From IMG/VR virus record IMGVR_UViG_3300046167_000873, positions 86,921-150,920 of that record: DNA of 64,000 nucleotides; one strand, given 5' to 3'. The position numbers and the translations under genes were made by a program. Positions 42,082 through 51,041 of this stretch are shown piece by piece. This DNA is from a virus. Each line of letters opens with the position of its first letter. The first letter of the stretch is position 1. The notes under the pieces were generated by a model. That model saw nothing but the letters and a program-made list of their open reading frames with translations. It was not told the origin of the DNA and did not search any database.

Positions 42082-42099
42082 TTATACCTCCTATATTCC

Positions 42100-44409
42100 T
42101 TAAAGTTTACACGCATCGCAGTCTTCAGGATTTCTCCAATCACATGCTTGCGGTTCTTCTTCTGCTTCTGCTTCTTGGTTTGATGATACTATTTCGCCAG
42201 CACCGTCATATGTTTGAAAATAATATAGTTGCTTACCACCATACTTGTAAAACATTAACATATGTTGTAGCATATCTGACAATGGTATTTTTTCATCTTT
42301 AAAGTGTAAAGGATTATAAGAAGTATTTACAGATATGCCTTGATCGATAAACTTCTGCAATACAGCCATAATCTTAAGATAACCTATAGGAGACGTTTGA
42401 TCCCACAACAAGTCATATTTATTTTTTAGATTTCGTATGTTAGGAACAACCTGCTTTAGAACGCCATCCTTGGATTGCTTAATGCTCACAAGAGATCGTG
42501 GTGGCTCAATGCCGTTAGTACTATTACTAATCTGTGCTGATGTCTCAGCGGGCATCAGGGCCATCAGAGTAGAGTTACGAATACCATACTTTCTAAGTTG
42601 ATTGCGCAAAGATTCCCAATCTAGCTTATATACTGGTTTAACTAATTCATCAACAGTTGTTTTGTAAGTATCGATAGGCAGTTGACCTAAACTATATTTT
42701 GTTTCATTAGACTTACTACACGCACCTTTGTCTTGCGCTATATCGGCAGATGCCTTAATAAGACAGTACGACCATGCTTCGGCGTATTCATGAATCAACT
42801 CAAGATTAGGGTCTTGATAGTTTGTATTATTCTTTGCTAACCAATACGCAAAGTTGATAATACCAATACCCAAAGGTCGGCGAGCTTCTGTTCCAAGCTG
42901 CGCAGCAATGACTGGATAATTCTGATAATCAAGAAGTGCATCAAGTGCCATTACCAAAATAGTACATGGCTTGAAGAAATCTTCAGGCGCTTTGATGTTG
43001 CCCCAATTGACAGCGGCAAGAGTACAAAGACTAATCTCACCATTAGGATCGTTAAGATCATTCAATGGCTTTGTCGGTAGATTAATCTCACAACAAAGGT
43101 TGCTCATACGAATAGGTGCTTTTTCTTTAATGAACGCACCATGATCGTTGGCGTTATCAACGTTCATTAAATAGATTCTACCAGTATCTTTACGTTCTTG
43201 CATGAACGCAGCAAATAGATCACGTGCAGCAACCGTCTTCTTACGAATCGATGTCTTACGTTCAGCCTGTTCATACAAAGTTCTAAACGCATCAACATCA
43301 GTAAAGAATGTTTCGTACAATTCAGGAACTTCATTTGGACAGAAAAGTGTGATGTTCTGCCCTTTTACAAGACGTTCATACATAACCTGATTAAACTGTA
43401 CGCCATAATCAAGATGACGTACTCGGTTGTCTTCGGTACCTTTGTTGTTCTTAAGAACCAATAGGTCTTCTACTTCCAAGTGCCAGAGTGGATAATAGAG
43501 AGTAGCCGCACCTCCGCGGACGCCACCTTGGCTGCAAGACTTGACAGCACTTTGAAAATACTTATAGAAAGGTATAGACCCAGTGTGACTGGTATCGCCA
43601 TCCCGAATAGCAGAACCCAGAGAACGAATGCGACCAGCGCCGATACCGATTCCGGCTTTTTGAGATACATATTTAACAATGGAGGATGCTGTTGCATTGA
43701 TAGAATCCAATGAGTCATCAGTTTCGATGAGAACACATGATGAGAACTGTCGCTGACTCGTACGAACTCCCGCCATGATAGGTGTAGGTAAACTAATATC
43801 AAAATTAGATAGAGCGTTATACAGATCACCAGCGTAAAACATCCTGTTAACACCGTAATTGTGGAATAGACACATAGCAATACACATCATTGCCATTTGT
43901 GGTGTTTCGTATATATCATTAGTGACACGATTTTTTACTAAGTACTTACCACGCATTTGTTCCATTGCTGCGTAAGTAAGATTAAAATCGCGTGTGTGAT
44001 CAATTTTAGATTCTAAGTACTTGTATTCTTCGTCGGTGTATCCTAGCTCAGGATCTAAAAAGATTTCGTCATATGTTCCTTTGCTAACACAATTTTGGAT
44101 GTGTTCTTTTAATGAAGGCGGATCAAACTGACCATAAACTTCTTTGCGTAATCCATAATTAATCAGGCGACCTGCAACATATTGATAGTTTGGTGCTTCT
44201 TCACTAATCATATCAGCAGCAGCTTTAATCAATGTTTCTTGAATATCTGTTGTACTAATATTATTATAGAACTGGATATGTGTTTTTATTTCTAACTCAG
44301 AAACAGAGACACCAGTTAAATCTTCACAAGCAAACCTAGTAACCCTGTGAAACTTTTCAAGATCAATTACTTCTTTCTTACCATTTCTCTTTACTACATT
44401 AATTTCCAT
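42100..44409 (-). CDS. nrdA: Ribonucleotide reductase class Ia, large subunit
   Basis: 769 residues. ATP-cone at the N-terminus (KRNGKKEVIDLEKFHRVT), catalytic C225 in FSSCVLIETDDS, NLCCEINLPT with the active Cys and Glu, GSIPFYKYFQSAVKSCSQGGVRGGA and ALMPAETSAQISNSTNGIEPP. The redox-active C-terminal tail ends CDACKL, with a further Cys nearby, and is reduced by glutaredoxin. Complete, and directly upstream of nrdB. Confidence 0.97.
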   Translation of the reverse strand: MEINVVKRNGKKEVIDLEKFHRVTRFACEDLTGVSVSELEIKTHIQFYNNISTTDIQETLIKAAADMISEEAPNYQYVAGRLINYGLRKEVYGQFDPPSLKEHIQNCVSKGTYDEIFLDPELGYTDEEYKYLESKIDHTRDFNLTYAAMEQMRGKYLVKNRVTNDIYETPQMAMMCIAMCLFHNYGVNRMFYAGDLYNALSNFDISLPTPIMAGVRTSQRQFSSCVLIETDDSLDSINATASSIVKYVSQKAGIGIGAGRIRSLGSAIRDGDTSHTGSIPFYKYFQSAVKSCSQGGVRGGAATLYYPLWHLEVEDLLVLKNNKGTEDNRVRHLDYGVQFNQVMYERLVKGQNITLFCPNEVPELYETFFTDVDAFRTLYEQAERKTSIRKKTVAARDLFAAFMQERKDTGRIYLMNVDNANDHGAFIKEKAPIRMSNLCCEINLPTKPLNDLNDPNGEISLCTLAAVNWGNIKAPEDFFKPCTILVMALDALLDYQNYPVIAAQLGTEARRPLGIGIINFAYWLAKNNTNYQDPNLELIHEYAEAWSYCLIKASADIAQDKGACSKSNETKYSLGQLPIDTYKTTVDELVKPVYKLDWESLRNQLRKYGIRNSTLMALMPAETSAQISNSTNGIEPPRSLVSIKQSKDGVLKQVVPNIRNLKNKYDLLWDQTSPIGYLKIMAVLQKFIDQGISVNTSYNPLHFKDEKIPLSDMLQHMLMFYKYGGKQLYYFQTYDGAGEIVSSNQEAEAEEEPQACDWRNPEDCDACKL

Positions 44410-44420
44410 TGACGTCTCTC

Positions 44421-44639
44421 TTATTCTTCATCTTCATCTGTTTCTTCGTTAATTTCAACATCATATGAGTATTTTATACCATATAATTGTTCTAGTGAAT
44501 TAAAACAACTGCGAATGCCATCGGTTGCACCTAGTTGATAACCAATATTATTGCCTTTATAATAACCCATTGTTCTGCCTATCATAAAAGCAATGAATAT
44601 TGTACCTAAGGTTGCAAGCGCGTGCTCAGTACTACTCAT
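44421..44639 (-). CDS. Small membrane-anchored protein
   Basis: 72 residues: one hydrophobic helix at 8-25 (LATLGTIFIAFMIGRTMGYY) and an acidic C-terminus (YDVEINEETDEDEE). Its ATG overlaps the end of the preceding short frame by eight bases. Function unknown. Confidence 0.65.
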   Translation of the reverse strand: MSSTEHALATLGTIFIAFMIGRTMGYYKGNNIGYQLGATDGIRSCFNSLEQLYGIKYSYDVEINEETDEDEE

Positions 44640-44757
44640 CTAAAACACCTTCTTCTAAGTTTTTAAATTCGCCATAGCCTTCAACAAAGTTTTCACACAA
44701 GTCTTCAGCAAAACCAAGTGCATGATCATAGACGAGCCGTGTGGCCCACAGAGTCAA
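44632..44757 (-). CDS. Possible small protein with TTG start
   Basis: The frame encodes LTLWATRLVYDHALGFAEDL and YGEFKNLEEGVLDE. The only candidate start is TTG at 44757, seven bases after AGAAGG. It overlaps its downstream neighbour by eight bases and the end of 44726-44902 by 32, so it fills a gap that otherwise has no gene. Confidence 0.4.
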   Translation of the reverse strand: MTLWATRLVYDHALGFAEDLCENFVEGYGEFKNLEEGVLDE

Positions 44758-44902
44758 TTCTTGCCTTCTCGCTAACTTTGTACAAACGACAAATATAACG
44801 AGCTTTTGGTGGATTAGTCAAGGACATAATACTATCTTTTGAAAGGATAGCTTTACGTGACTTATCTTGCGCGTAATATTGGGATACCGTTTCTTCTGTC
44901 AT
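44726..44902 (-). CDS. Small hypothetical protein (58 aa)
   Basis: Start at ATG 44902 (MTEETVSQYYAQDKSRK), which overlaps the primase TGA by ATGA; an upstream ATG would overlap the primase. Basic, with NPPKARYICRLYKVSEKAR. Unrecognised. Confidence 0.6.
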   Translation of the reverse strand: MTEETVSQYYAQDKSRKAILSKDSIMSLTNPPKARYICRLYKVSEKARIDSVGHTARL

Positions 44903-45918
44903 GCTTTTCTCCATGCTGTGAATATCAGTTTTGCTTCTAAACCAGATGATATATTACACTGTAATAACTCATTAATGATACCAATTTCATTATTTAATAC
45001 CATATCATTAATATCTTTAGAATTTATCCATTCAGGAAATATAACAATGCTGTATCCTTTATCTATTACTCTTTCCATTCTTTGGCATGTTTCTTTTGAT
45101 CGGGGTTCATTATCAAAAACAAACACTGAATTTTCGTTCACCAAATCATAATTTATAGATGCACCTGACATAGCGATACTATTATCTACGAACATCGAAT
45201 CGATAGGTCCCTCGAGAATATAGTGGGTTTTAGACCTATCACACTTGTCTAATCCGAAAGCTTTTGGCTTTGTTTTATCAAGCATTATAGTTATATATCT
45301 AAGACCTGACGGACGAAGGGAGCGCCCCTGAAAACCAAATAAAGATGAATCTTCATCTAAAAACGGAATGATAATGCGTGGTTCATCTTCACCAGGTTTT
45401 TTCGCTAAAAGGCTTTCATCGATATTCATTACCCATTCCATGAATTTTGGGGCATAGAATAGTCTATGGTGAGCAGTCGTTGGTATTTTTCTTGATACAA
45501 CATACTGCTTAACAGGATGGTGGTGTGGAAGCTGAGAGATTTTCTTTAGCTTCGCAAGAGGACTTAATTTAACAAACGTAGGGGGTTTCATCTTTGCTGC
45601 AAATATTTCAGCTTCAGACTTAACTCTTTTCTTAGAACCACCGGATTCGATTAACTTTTCTCTCACAAACTCTTGGTAGAGATTAGGATCAACCATTTCG
45701 ATGAGTTTATCGATACTTAGTGTTATAGAACAATTATGACAATGGTACAATAAACCAGAGGTTTTTGTATTTGGAAATATCCACCCTCTAGCTTTATATT
45801 TGTTTTTAAGGGAATCACCACATGCCGGACAGCGGAAGTTATACGTATCTTGCTTCTTCCTTTTAAACATGTCCAATCGGTTAGACATCAAACCTATATA
45901 CTTCTGTTCAAGCCACAT
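44899..45918 (-). CDS. 61: DNA primase gp61
   Basis: 339 residues, as T4 gp61 (342). Zinc ribbon C30-x2-C33 (FRCPACGDS) and C60-x2-C63 (YHCHNCS). TOPRIM-like core: HYILEGPIDSMFVDNSIAMSG and VFVFDNEPRSKETCQRM. It makes RNA primers with the gp41 helicase. Long phage-typical start MWLEQKYIGLMSNRLDMFKRK. Confidence 0.93.
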   Translation of the reverse strand: MWLEQKYIGLMSNRLDMFKRKKQDTYNFRCPACGDSLKNKYKARGWIFPNTKTSGLLYHCHNCSITLSIDKLIEMVDPNLYQEFVREKLIESGGSKKRVKSEAEIFAAKMKPPTFVKLSPLAKLKKISQLPHHHPVKQYVVSRKIPTTAHHRLFYAPKFMEWVMNIDESLLAKKPGEDEPRIIIPFLDEDSSLFGFQGRSLRPSGLRYITIMLDKTKPKAFGLDKCDRSKTHYILEGPIDSMFVDNSIAMSGASINYDLVNENSVFVFDNEPRSKETCQRMERVIDKGYSIVIFPEWINSKDINDMVLNNEIGIINELLQCNISSGLEAKLIFTAWRKA

Positions 45919-45968
45919 ACTATATAATCCTTTAAGTTTTACACTCTTAAAGAGATTCTAACACGCAA

Positions 45969-46433
45969 TTACAATAAATGGAACACATTATTTCCTACGT
46001 ATGCTGAAAAACCAGTAATGAATACCCAGAAAGCTCTGTTGATTAGAGTTGTAGTACGGTGTACTTCAGCTGTCTTCAGCTCTAGATCAGCAATACGGGT
46101 TTTTTGTTCTTGGCGATCTTCTTCACATTGTTGGTTATCTTGATCAAAGTGGCTCTTAAGAAGATTGTACTTACCGATCTGCACTGATATCTCTTCTTTT
46201 AGATGATCAATCTCTTCAGAATGGCGATTCAAGCGATTCCAGTAGTCGACCTTATTAATTTCTATTTGTGCAACTCTTTCTTCTACGCGCGCAGATTCTA
46301 CTCTTGCAGTGGCAAGAGCTTCCATGATTTTATCTAGCTTATCATTTAATGCGTCTAAGCGTACAACAGTTTGCTCTAACCGTTGATAATAACGGTTGCT
46401 CTCTATATCAGACATATCGGTTATATTATCCAT
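45969..46433 (-). CDS. Coiled-coil protein with C-terminal membrane anchor
   Basis: 154 residues: a long coiled coil (about 20-125, LDKIMEALATARVESARVEERVAQIEI and following heptads) then a hydrophobic end (INRAFWVFITGFSAYVGNNVF). Next to a holin-like gene, so it could act in lysis as a holin regulator or spanin-like protein; a membrane-proximal structural role is also possible. Confidence 0.6.
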   Translation of the reverse strand: MDNITDMSDIESNRYYQRLEQTVVRLDALNDKLDKIMEALATARVESARVEERVAQIEINKVDYWNRLNRHSEEIDHLKEEISVQIGKYNLLKSHFDQDNQQCEEDRQEQKTRIADLELKTAEVHRTTTLINRAFWVFITGFSAYVGNNVFHLL

Positions 46434-46895
46434 TTAAGGTCGATTAAAAATATTTTTTTCTAATGCTCTCGATCCAAACCAAAATGATATAATTGCGGCG
46501 AAAATAGCCTGAGTTTCTGGATCCCAAACAATCAATATTGCCGTTTGGAAATCTTGTGTTTCTGTTGCAGCCACTAGAGATGAAATCTTAACCGCGGCGA
46601 ACAACCCAAAAAATAAATAAGTTATAACAGGTCTTACACTCTTTCTTAACCAAGACAAAGGACCTGTGTCTTTCTGCATTGCTGTGTCGTGCGCAATCAA
46701 TCTTTGGTGTTCATTATCCAGTGCCATGGCTTGAAACTTCATCAGATCGATGTCTGCATTCTTCTCAGCCATCGTCATCTGCATTCTCATAATTTCAAGT
46801 TGCTTCTTATTATCTTCCTTCTTGCCAAAGTGATTAATTACACTTGGAACAGTGGATCCTAAGAAACCTACTATTGAACCCAATAAAGTTAACAT
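46434..46895 (-). CDS. Three-TM holin-like protein
   Basis: 153 residues with hydrophobic segments at the N-terminus (LTLLGSIVGFLGSTVPSVI), about 90-110 (ITYLFFGLFAAVKISSLVAA) and about 120-140 (ETQAIFAAIISFWFGSRALEK), flanking a charged helix. The WFGSR end and arrangement resemble the holin-of-3TMs (gene transfer agent release) family. No endolysin was seen in the window. Role in lysis inferred. Confidence 0.65.
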   Translation of the reverse strand: MLTLLGSIVGFLGSTVPSVINHFGKKEDNKKQLEIMRMQMTMAEKNADIDLMKFQAMALDNEHQRLIAHDTAMQKDTGPLSWLRKSVRPVITYLFFGLFAAVKISSLVAATETQDFQTAILIVWDPETQAIFAAIISFWFGSRALEKNIFNRP

Positions 46896-47407
46896 TACTT
46901 CATCATCTTAGATTGAAGTAGTCGTCGGCCACCGACTTCAATATAATTTCTTGTCAGTACCTGCGTCTTTCTTTTCTTTTTAATTCCTGGCTCACCATCA
47001 GGACCAACACCGATACCAGCAACCTGACCTGATCCCGCTGTATTCACTGGCGCTTCTTCTATAATCATTTGAGCTTCATCCATATACTTGTTCAATGTTT
47101 CTTCTAAGTAATCAAGATCATCTGCGTCAATGTTCTCTTCTCTTATAAGCAACAATGCTGCAGCAAATGAAGCAAGTCTTGTTTTGCCCGCAGGTAATTT
47201 ACCTAAAAGCTTTTTAAGGTTAGCAACTAAACGATCAAAGTATCCCCAAGATTTATCTTGATCAATACTCCTATTTTGTTTTGATACAATAACCTTTCCA
47301 TCTTTATCAATGACACCAGACTTATATGCATCCCATTTTTCAAAAGGCGTAACCAGTCTCCGAAGAAAACTGTATATTAATCCTATGTCTATTGCGCCCT
47401 TTGCCAT
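46895..47407 (-). CDS. Conserved phage protein (170 aa)
   Basis: Start IDIGLIYSFLRRLVTPFEKWDAY and WGYFDRLVANLKKLLGKLPAGKTRLASFAAALLLIREE are a pattern I associate with marine T4-like structural or internal proteins. C-terminus LTRNYIEVGGRRLLQSKMMK is basic. One-base coupling to neighbours. Function not known. Confidence 0.65.
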   Translation of the reverse strand: MAKGAIDIGLIYSFLRRLVTPFEKWDAYKSGVIDKDGKVIVSKQNRSIDQDKSWGYFDRLVANLKKLLGKLPAGKTRLASFAAALLLIREENIDADDLDYLEETLNKYMDEAQMIIEEAPVNTAGSGQVAGIGVGPDGEPGIKKKRKTQVLTRNYIEVGGRRLLQSKMMK

Positions 47408-47796
47408 TATAGTTCCCTTAAAAGTTTTACTATATTAATATCAACTCCAATATCGTTTGATATTATATGGTTGCCTTCAGTTTCAATATGCTGTACTACT
47501 TCTGGCATCTTCGATAAAAACAACAAAAACGTTTTTAGTATCGGCCAATGATGACGGTCAATTTTAAAAAATAACATTCTTGTTGCACCATCATGTTGAA
47601 AAACGTTATATAGAGTAATCAAATGATTTAATATAAGCCTTTCTTTTAAATCATCATTTTTTTGATAACGAGAAAAAAGTCTTTTAAGATACTTAAATCT
47701 TTTTAGATCGTCATAAAACTCTTCAGTGTCATAACAAACGCTTGTATAATTTGCAGCAGCATATAATAAAAAATTAGATTCAGTCAATACCTTCAT
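47407..47796 (-). CDS. Conserved phage protein (129 aa)
   Basis: The segment YDTEEFYDDLKRFKYLKRLFSRY, LKERLILNHLITLYNVF and RMLFFKI recurs in T4-like marine phages. Helical, function unknown. Overlaps the next gene by one base. A terminator follows the upstream neighbour 47855-48211, so this gene needs a promoter or read-through. Confidence 0.72.
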   Translation of the reverse strand: MKVLTESNFLLYAAANYTSVCYDTEEFYDDLKRFKYLKRLFSRYQKNDDLKERLILNHLITLYNVFQHDGATRMLFFKIDRHHWPILKTFLLFLSKMPEVVQHIETEGNHIISNDIGVDINIVKLLREL

Positions 47797-47806
47797 AACC
47801 TACCTT

Positions 47807-47845
47807 AAAAAAACTCCCGCGTACCAAACTAGGAAGAGGCGGGAG
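47807..47845 (-). terminator. Rho-independent terminator
   Basis: Stem CTCCCGC (47814-47820) / GCGGGAG (47839-47845) with an 18-base loop and seven U on the minus strand, directly after the 47855-48211 stop. Confidence 0.85.
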
Positions 47846-47854
47846 CCGTATACA

Positions 47855-48211
47855 TTAACTATCTGGGAATTCAGTATCGTCTGCAGTACCAGCCGGATCT
47901 GCTACTAAAGTAGTCGCAGTATTAGCAAAGTCTACCGCATCGCCAGTAGCAAATGCGTTTTTAGATAGAGCAACAAGTACTTCGTGATGGACTCGACCGG
48001 CACGAAGACCAGTTCCTTCTTCACGAAGAACCCAACCTGTAGGTACGCTGCCTTTTCCATCGCCGCGTGCTGCAGCTGATTCGTCAGTGTCTACTCCAAA
48101 CGTACCGATTGGTGTAGTACCATAGATATCTTGTCCGCTTTCGCCAGTATCACCGTCCGCAATAAACTTAGGTGCATCAGAAAGTTGGTCTCTATTTCCC
48201 CATTGTGACAT
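47855..48211 (-). CDS. Small virion-type protein (118 aa)
   Basis: MSQWGNRDQLSDAPKFIADG and GWVLREEGTGLRAGRVHHEVLVAL are typical of a small beta-rich protein of marine myoviruses; Gly/Asp/Thr-rich, no Cys. Possible capsid decoration or neck component. The upstream GATAAATA (48239-48246) is a near match to the late promoter. Confidence 0.7.
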   Translation of the reverse strand: MSQWGNRDQLSDAPKFIADGDTGESGQDIYGTTPIGTFGVDTDESAAARGDGKGSVPTGWVLREEGTGLRAGRVHHEVLVALSKNAFATGDAVDFANTATTLVADPAGTADDTEFPDS

Positions 48212-48250
48212 GGTTTTATCCTCTGAGTGGTTTACTTTTTATTTATCTGA

Positions 48251-49897
48251 TTATTTTTTTCGCATATTGCGAAGCTTCTTAAAATCCTTACTATCAATTT
48301 TGCCATCATCATGAACGTCCAGATGCTTATCTTGCGCTGGCGTTAGAGCTTCGTTCTTTTTAGCTAATTTTTTGGATGCAAGATCAGAGCCGTCTTCACG
48401 CTTTTTAGCTAAGTTTGCATTCTTCTTCATAGCAGGAGTATCATCCGCGAAATCACTTCGACGGCTTGCTGCCATTGAATAACTATTGCGAGCCTTAAGA
48501 GCTTTCTTGTTGGCCTTCTTAATATAAGATTTAAGAGTAGAAGTATCAAGCTCAACTACCTGCTTGACATCTTCGTGAACAGGATTTTCCCGATCAAAGA
48601 CTTTTTGGTCTGCACGATCTTGACCACGTTGTCGTTTAGCCATCTTCTTGTCGTGGTACTTCTTCCCCGCTTCGCCTGGATTATACTTGTCGCCAGCAAC
48701 AGCGTGCTTATCTGCTTCACGACCTGCTTTCTTAGAATAAGACTTAAGAGTAGAAGTATCAAGCTCATCAACCTGCTCGACTTCTTCGTTGTATCTCCTT
48801 TTAGCTCGATCAATACCGCTTTGACGTTTATCGGCTTTGGCGAATCTCTTGTTGCCTTTATCAAATTCCGAGTCGCTCATTTTAGTGTCGCCAAAGCTGG
48901 CTGCTGATTGACTCCTGTCTAAGTGATCCATACCATGTGCCTTGTTCACATTGCGGCTTTTTATTGCCTTGGATAGATAACTCTTAACAGTATTTTTTTT
49001 TAGTTCATTAACTTGCTCGACTTCGTCAGGTTGACTTACTGACTCGTGGTGAGTTTTCATACCAAGGTTCTTTTGGTTGTAACCCATCTTGTTCATATGC
49101 GACTTATATGCTTTGTGCGCTTCACTACCAGATCCACCAAGATGCTTCTTGACAAAATCGCCGTGAAAACCCTTCTTACCACTTGACACCATACCGTTAT
49201 CGTGGTTGTCTGCATCGCTAGTGTGCTGCTTTACTGCGGCAGCAGCTTTGTCGCCATGAACAGATTTAATTTTATTCAGGATCTGGCCAGCTGCTGCTTT
49301 ACCGTAGTTTTGAAAGTGCTTCGCAGCAAGGTGACCTAGATTGTTCTCATCGAGTTGACTCATTTCAGCAAAGTGACTTACTGACTCGTGATGAGTTTGC
49401 ATGCCAAGGTTCTTTTTCGTGTAACCCATCTTGTTCATGTGAGACTTGTACGCTTTATGTGCTTCACTGCCCGACCCGCCAAGATGCTTACTGACGAAAT
49501 CCTTGTGAAAACCCTTCTTGCCTGACGATACCGTGCCGTTATCATGGTTATCGGCATCAGCAGAGTGTTGCTTTACAGCAGCAGCAGCGGAAGCACCATG
49601 AACAGATTTGATTCGGTTCAGAGTCTGAGCAGCTGCTTGTGATGCTCGCTCTGGATTACGGTGACCTGACTCTGAGTTTGAGTTACTGTAGTGCTGGAAG
49701 TGCTTTGCAGCGAGGTGACCAAGATTGGACTCTTCAATTTGACTCATCTCGTCAAGATAGATGCTGTACGCTTCTTTGACAGACATTTTTTTCTTTTCAT
49801 CTGCTTTAGAAGCATGAACTGCTTTTCGTTGAGCATCTGATACATAACCCTCACGATTTAAAATTCGATCAATAAGATCTCTTGTTATATCTCTCAT
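48251..49897 (-). CDS. Repeat-rich basic probable internal head protein
   Basis: 548 residues, Lys/His/Ala-rich. Residues 51-174 and 179-288 are a tandem duplication (MSQ[IL][ED]E[SN]NLGHLAAKHF to KTHHESVS). The C-terminal half carries three VEQV(D/N)EL-type units followed by (D/K)xSTLKSYxKKA. Such acidic-basic boundaries could be prohead protease (gp21) sites (L/I-x-E cut). Ends with an EF-hand-like DVHDDGKIDSKDFKKL segment. Most likely packaged with DNA or part of the prohead core. Confidence 0.7.
   Translation of the reverse strand: MRDITRDLIDRILNREGYVSDAQRKAVHASKADEKKKMSVKEAYSIYLDEMSQIEESNLGHLAAKHFQHYSNSNSESGHRNPERASQAAAQTLNRIKSVHGASAAAAVKQHSADADNHDNGTVSSGKKGFHKDFVSKHLGGSGSEAHKAYKSHMNKMGYTKKNLGMQTHHESVSHFAEMSQLDENNLGHLAAKHFQNYGKAAAGQILNKIKSVHGDKAAAAVKQHTSDADNHDNGMVSSGKKGFHGDFVKKHLGGSGSEAHKAYKSHMNKMGYNQKNLGMKTHHESVSQPDEVEQVNELKKNTVKSYLSKAIKSRNVNKAHGMDHLDRSQSAASFGDTKMSDSEFDKGNKRFAKADKRQSGIDRAKRRYNEEVEQVDELDTSTLKSYSKKAGREADKHAVAGDKYNPGEAGKKYHDKKMAKRQRGQDRADQKVFDRENPVHEDVKQVVELDTSTLKSYIKKANKKALKARNSYSMAASRRSDFADDTPAMKKNANLAKKREDGSDLASKKLAKKNEALTPAQDKHLDVHDDGKIDSKDFKKLRNMRKK
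49034..49747 (-). repeat. Tandem duplication within the internal head gene
   Basis: Two near-identical direct repeats at about 49376-49747 and 49034-49363. The first copy contains a 16-residue Ser/Asn/Glu insertion absent in the second. The encoded units are about 80 percent identical by eye. Confidence 0.85.
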
Positions 49898-49909
49898 TGT
49901 TTATTCCCC

Positions 49910-50830
49910 TTATTTTAATAATTCTGGCATGTGTTTTTTAAATACTTTAAGAACATCTTTATCTGCATCTTTTGATTTTAAGAATGCTCTTAAATCCCTA
50001 GTGTCGTTATCTGCGGATTGATTTAAAAGAAACGCAGCCATTTCACCAGAAGATGATTTTATTTTCTTGAGTTCGTTTTCTACTTTACCTTTCTTTGCGA
50101 TCCGCATTTTCAAAGACGCTTCGTTTATCTTCGCAATAAGGCCGTCGACTTCTTCACGAGCGAGTTTCTTATTTGCTAACTCAATTCCCTTGCGTCTCTT
50201 CGCAGCACGAGCTTTGAATGTGTTTTTAATCCAAGCGTGCTGAGGCTCAGGGTAGTGAGATGCATTGGTCTCGCCAGCTTTAGCAGAAAGCTCTGACTTT
50301 TTCTTATAAGACTGTAAAGTAGATTTATCCAACTCATCAACCTGTTCGACGTCTTCTTTTCTATAAGGATAATCCGAAAGTTTACCAGTAGCACCAACTT
50401 TTGTTTTACCAGCTAATTTTTTATCTGCAAGATCGTGGCCTTTTTCACGGCGCTTTTGAATCTCAGTTGCACCCGCTGCTTTAGCATCACGGTGATGAAG
50501 TGCTGCTTGATCTTGGTATCGTTGGATTGTCTTTTTAGTCAGCTCATTAATTTGTTTTAACTCTTCAAGTGATCTCTGCTTTTTCCTATCGTATGAGCCT
50601 TTACCTTTTTTTGGTTTCATGGCGCCAGGTTTACGACCAGAAAGAATATCGCTTAACCTCTTTCTAGCAGATTTTTTATTCATATCTGCTTCTTTAATTT
50701 CCTTATCGCTCATTTTATCTTGTCCTGGAGTTTTATTTTTAAAATCTTTTACGCCTTCGGGTTCACCCCATTTGTGCAAAGGGCCGTCTGGATCTTTTTT
50801 ATTCGGCACCTGACTCACCGTTTTGATCAA
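49910..50830 (-). CDS. Basic repeat protein with VEQVDEL motif, probable internal head protein
   Basis: About 300 residues with two units of the module found at 48251: EELKQINELTKKTIQRYQDQA...KKL and EDVEQVDELDKSTLQSYKKKS...ANKKL, then an MRIAKKGKVENELKKIKSSS end shared with marine phage proteins. The start is uncertain: the TTG at 50830 lies inside the upstream gene; GTG at 50809 (MPNKKDPDGPLHKW) is more plausible. Confidence 0.65.
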   Translation of the reverse strand: MIKTVSQVPNKKDPDGPLHKWGEPEGVKDFKNKTPGQDKMSDKEIKEADMNKKSARKRLSDILSGRKPGAMKPKKGKGSYDRKKQRSLEELKQINELTKKTIQRYQDQAALHHRDAKAAGATEIQKRREKGHDLADKKLAGKTKVGATGKLSDYPYRKEDVEQVDELDKSTLQSYKKKSELSAKAGETNASHYPEPQHAWIKNTFKARAAKRRKGIELANKKLAREEVDGLIAKINEASLKMRIAKKGKVENELKKIKSSSGEMAAFLLNQSADNDTRDLRAFLKSKDADKDVLKVFKKHMPELLK

Positions 50831-51011
50831 AGGTTACCGCAGGTTGTACCGGTTCAATAGTTGGTACTTCATTTTCTTTTGCTCTAGCATAAGCTGTTGC
50901 AGGATTAAATTGTGCCTCAGCGTTTTGCTGGTAAAGATCTTGATTCTTTTGAACGACATCTAAAACAGAAGCCATCAAATTAGCATTTTGTTTTGTACTT
51001 TTAATATCCAT
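50799..51011 (-). CDS. Small head-region protein (70 aa)
   Basis: MDIKSTKQNANLMASVLDVV and an extended polar C-terminus (PTIEPVQPAVTFDQNGESG). Preceded by GGAGTTATCACA. Overlaps the next gene's 5' region. Perhaps a prohead core or scaffold fragment; unproved. Confidence 0.6.
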   Translation of the reverse strand: MDIKSTKQNANLMASVLDVVQKNQDLYQQNAEAQFNPATAYARAKENEVPTIEPVQPAVTFDQNGESGAE

Positions 51012-51041
51012 TGTGATAACTCCTATTGTGTCTGTTATTTA

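Noticed and set aside
43470-43880. Minus-strand frame of 136 residues
   Set aside because: Out-of-frame shadow inside nrdA.
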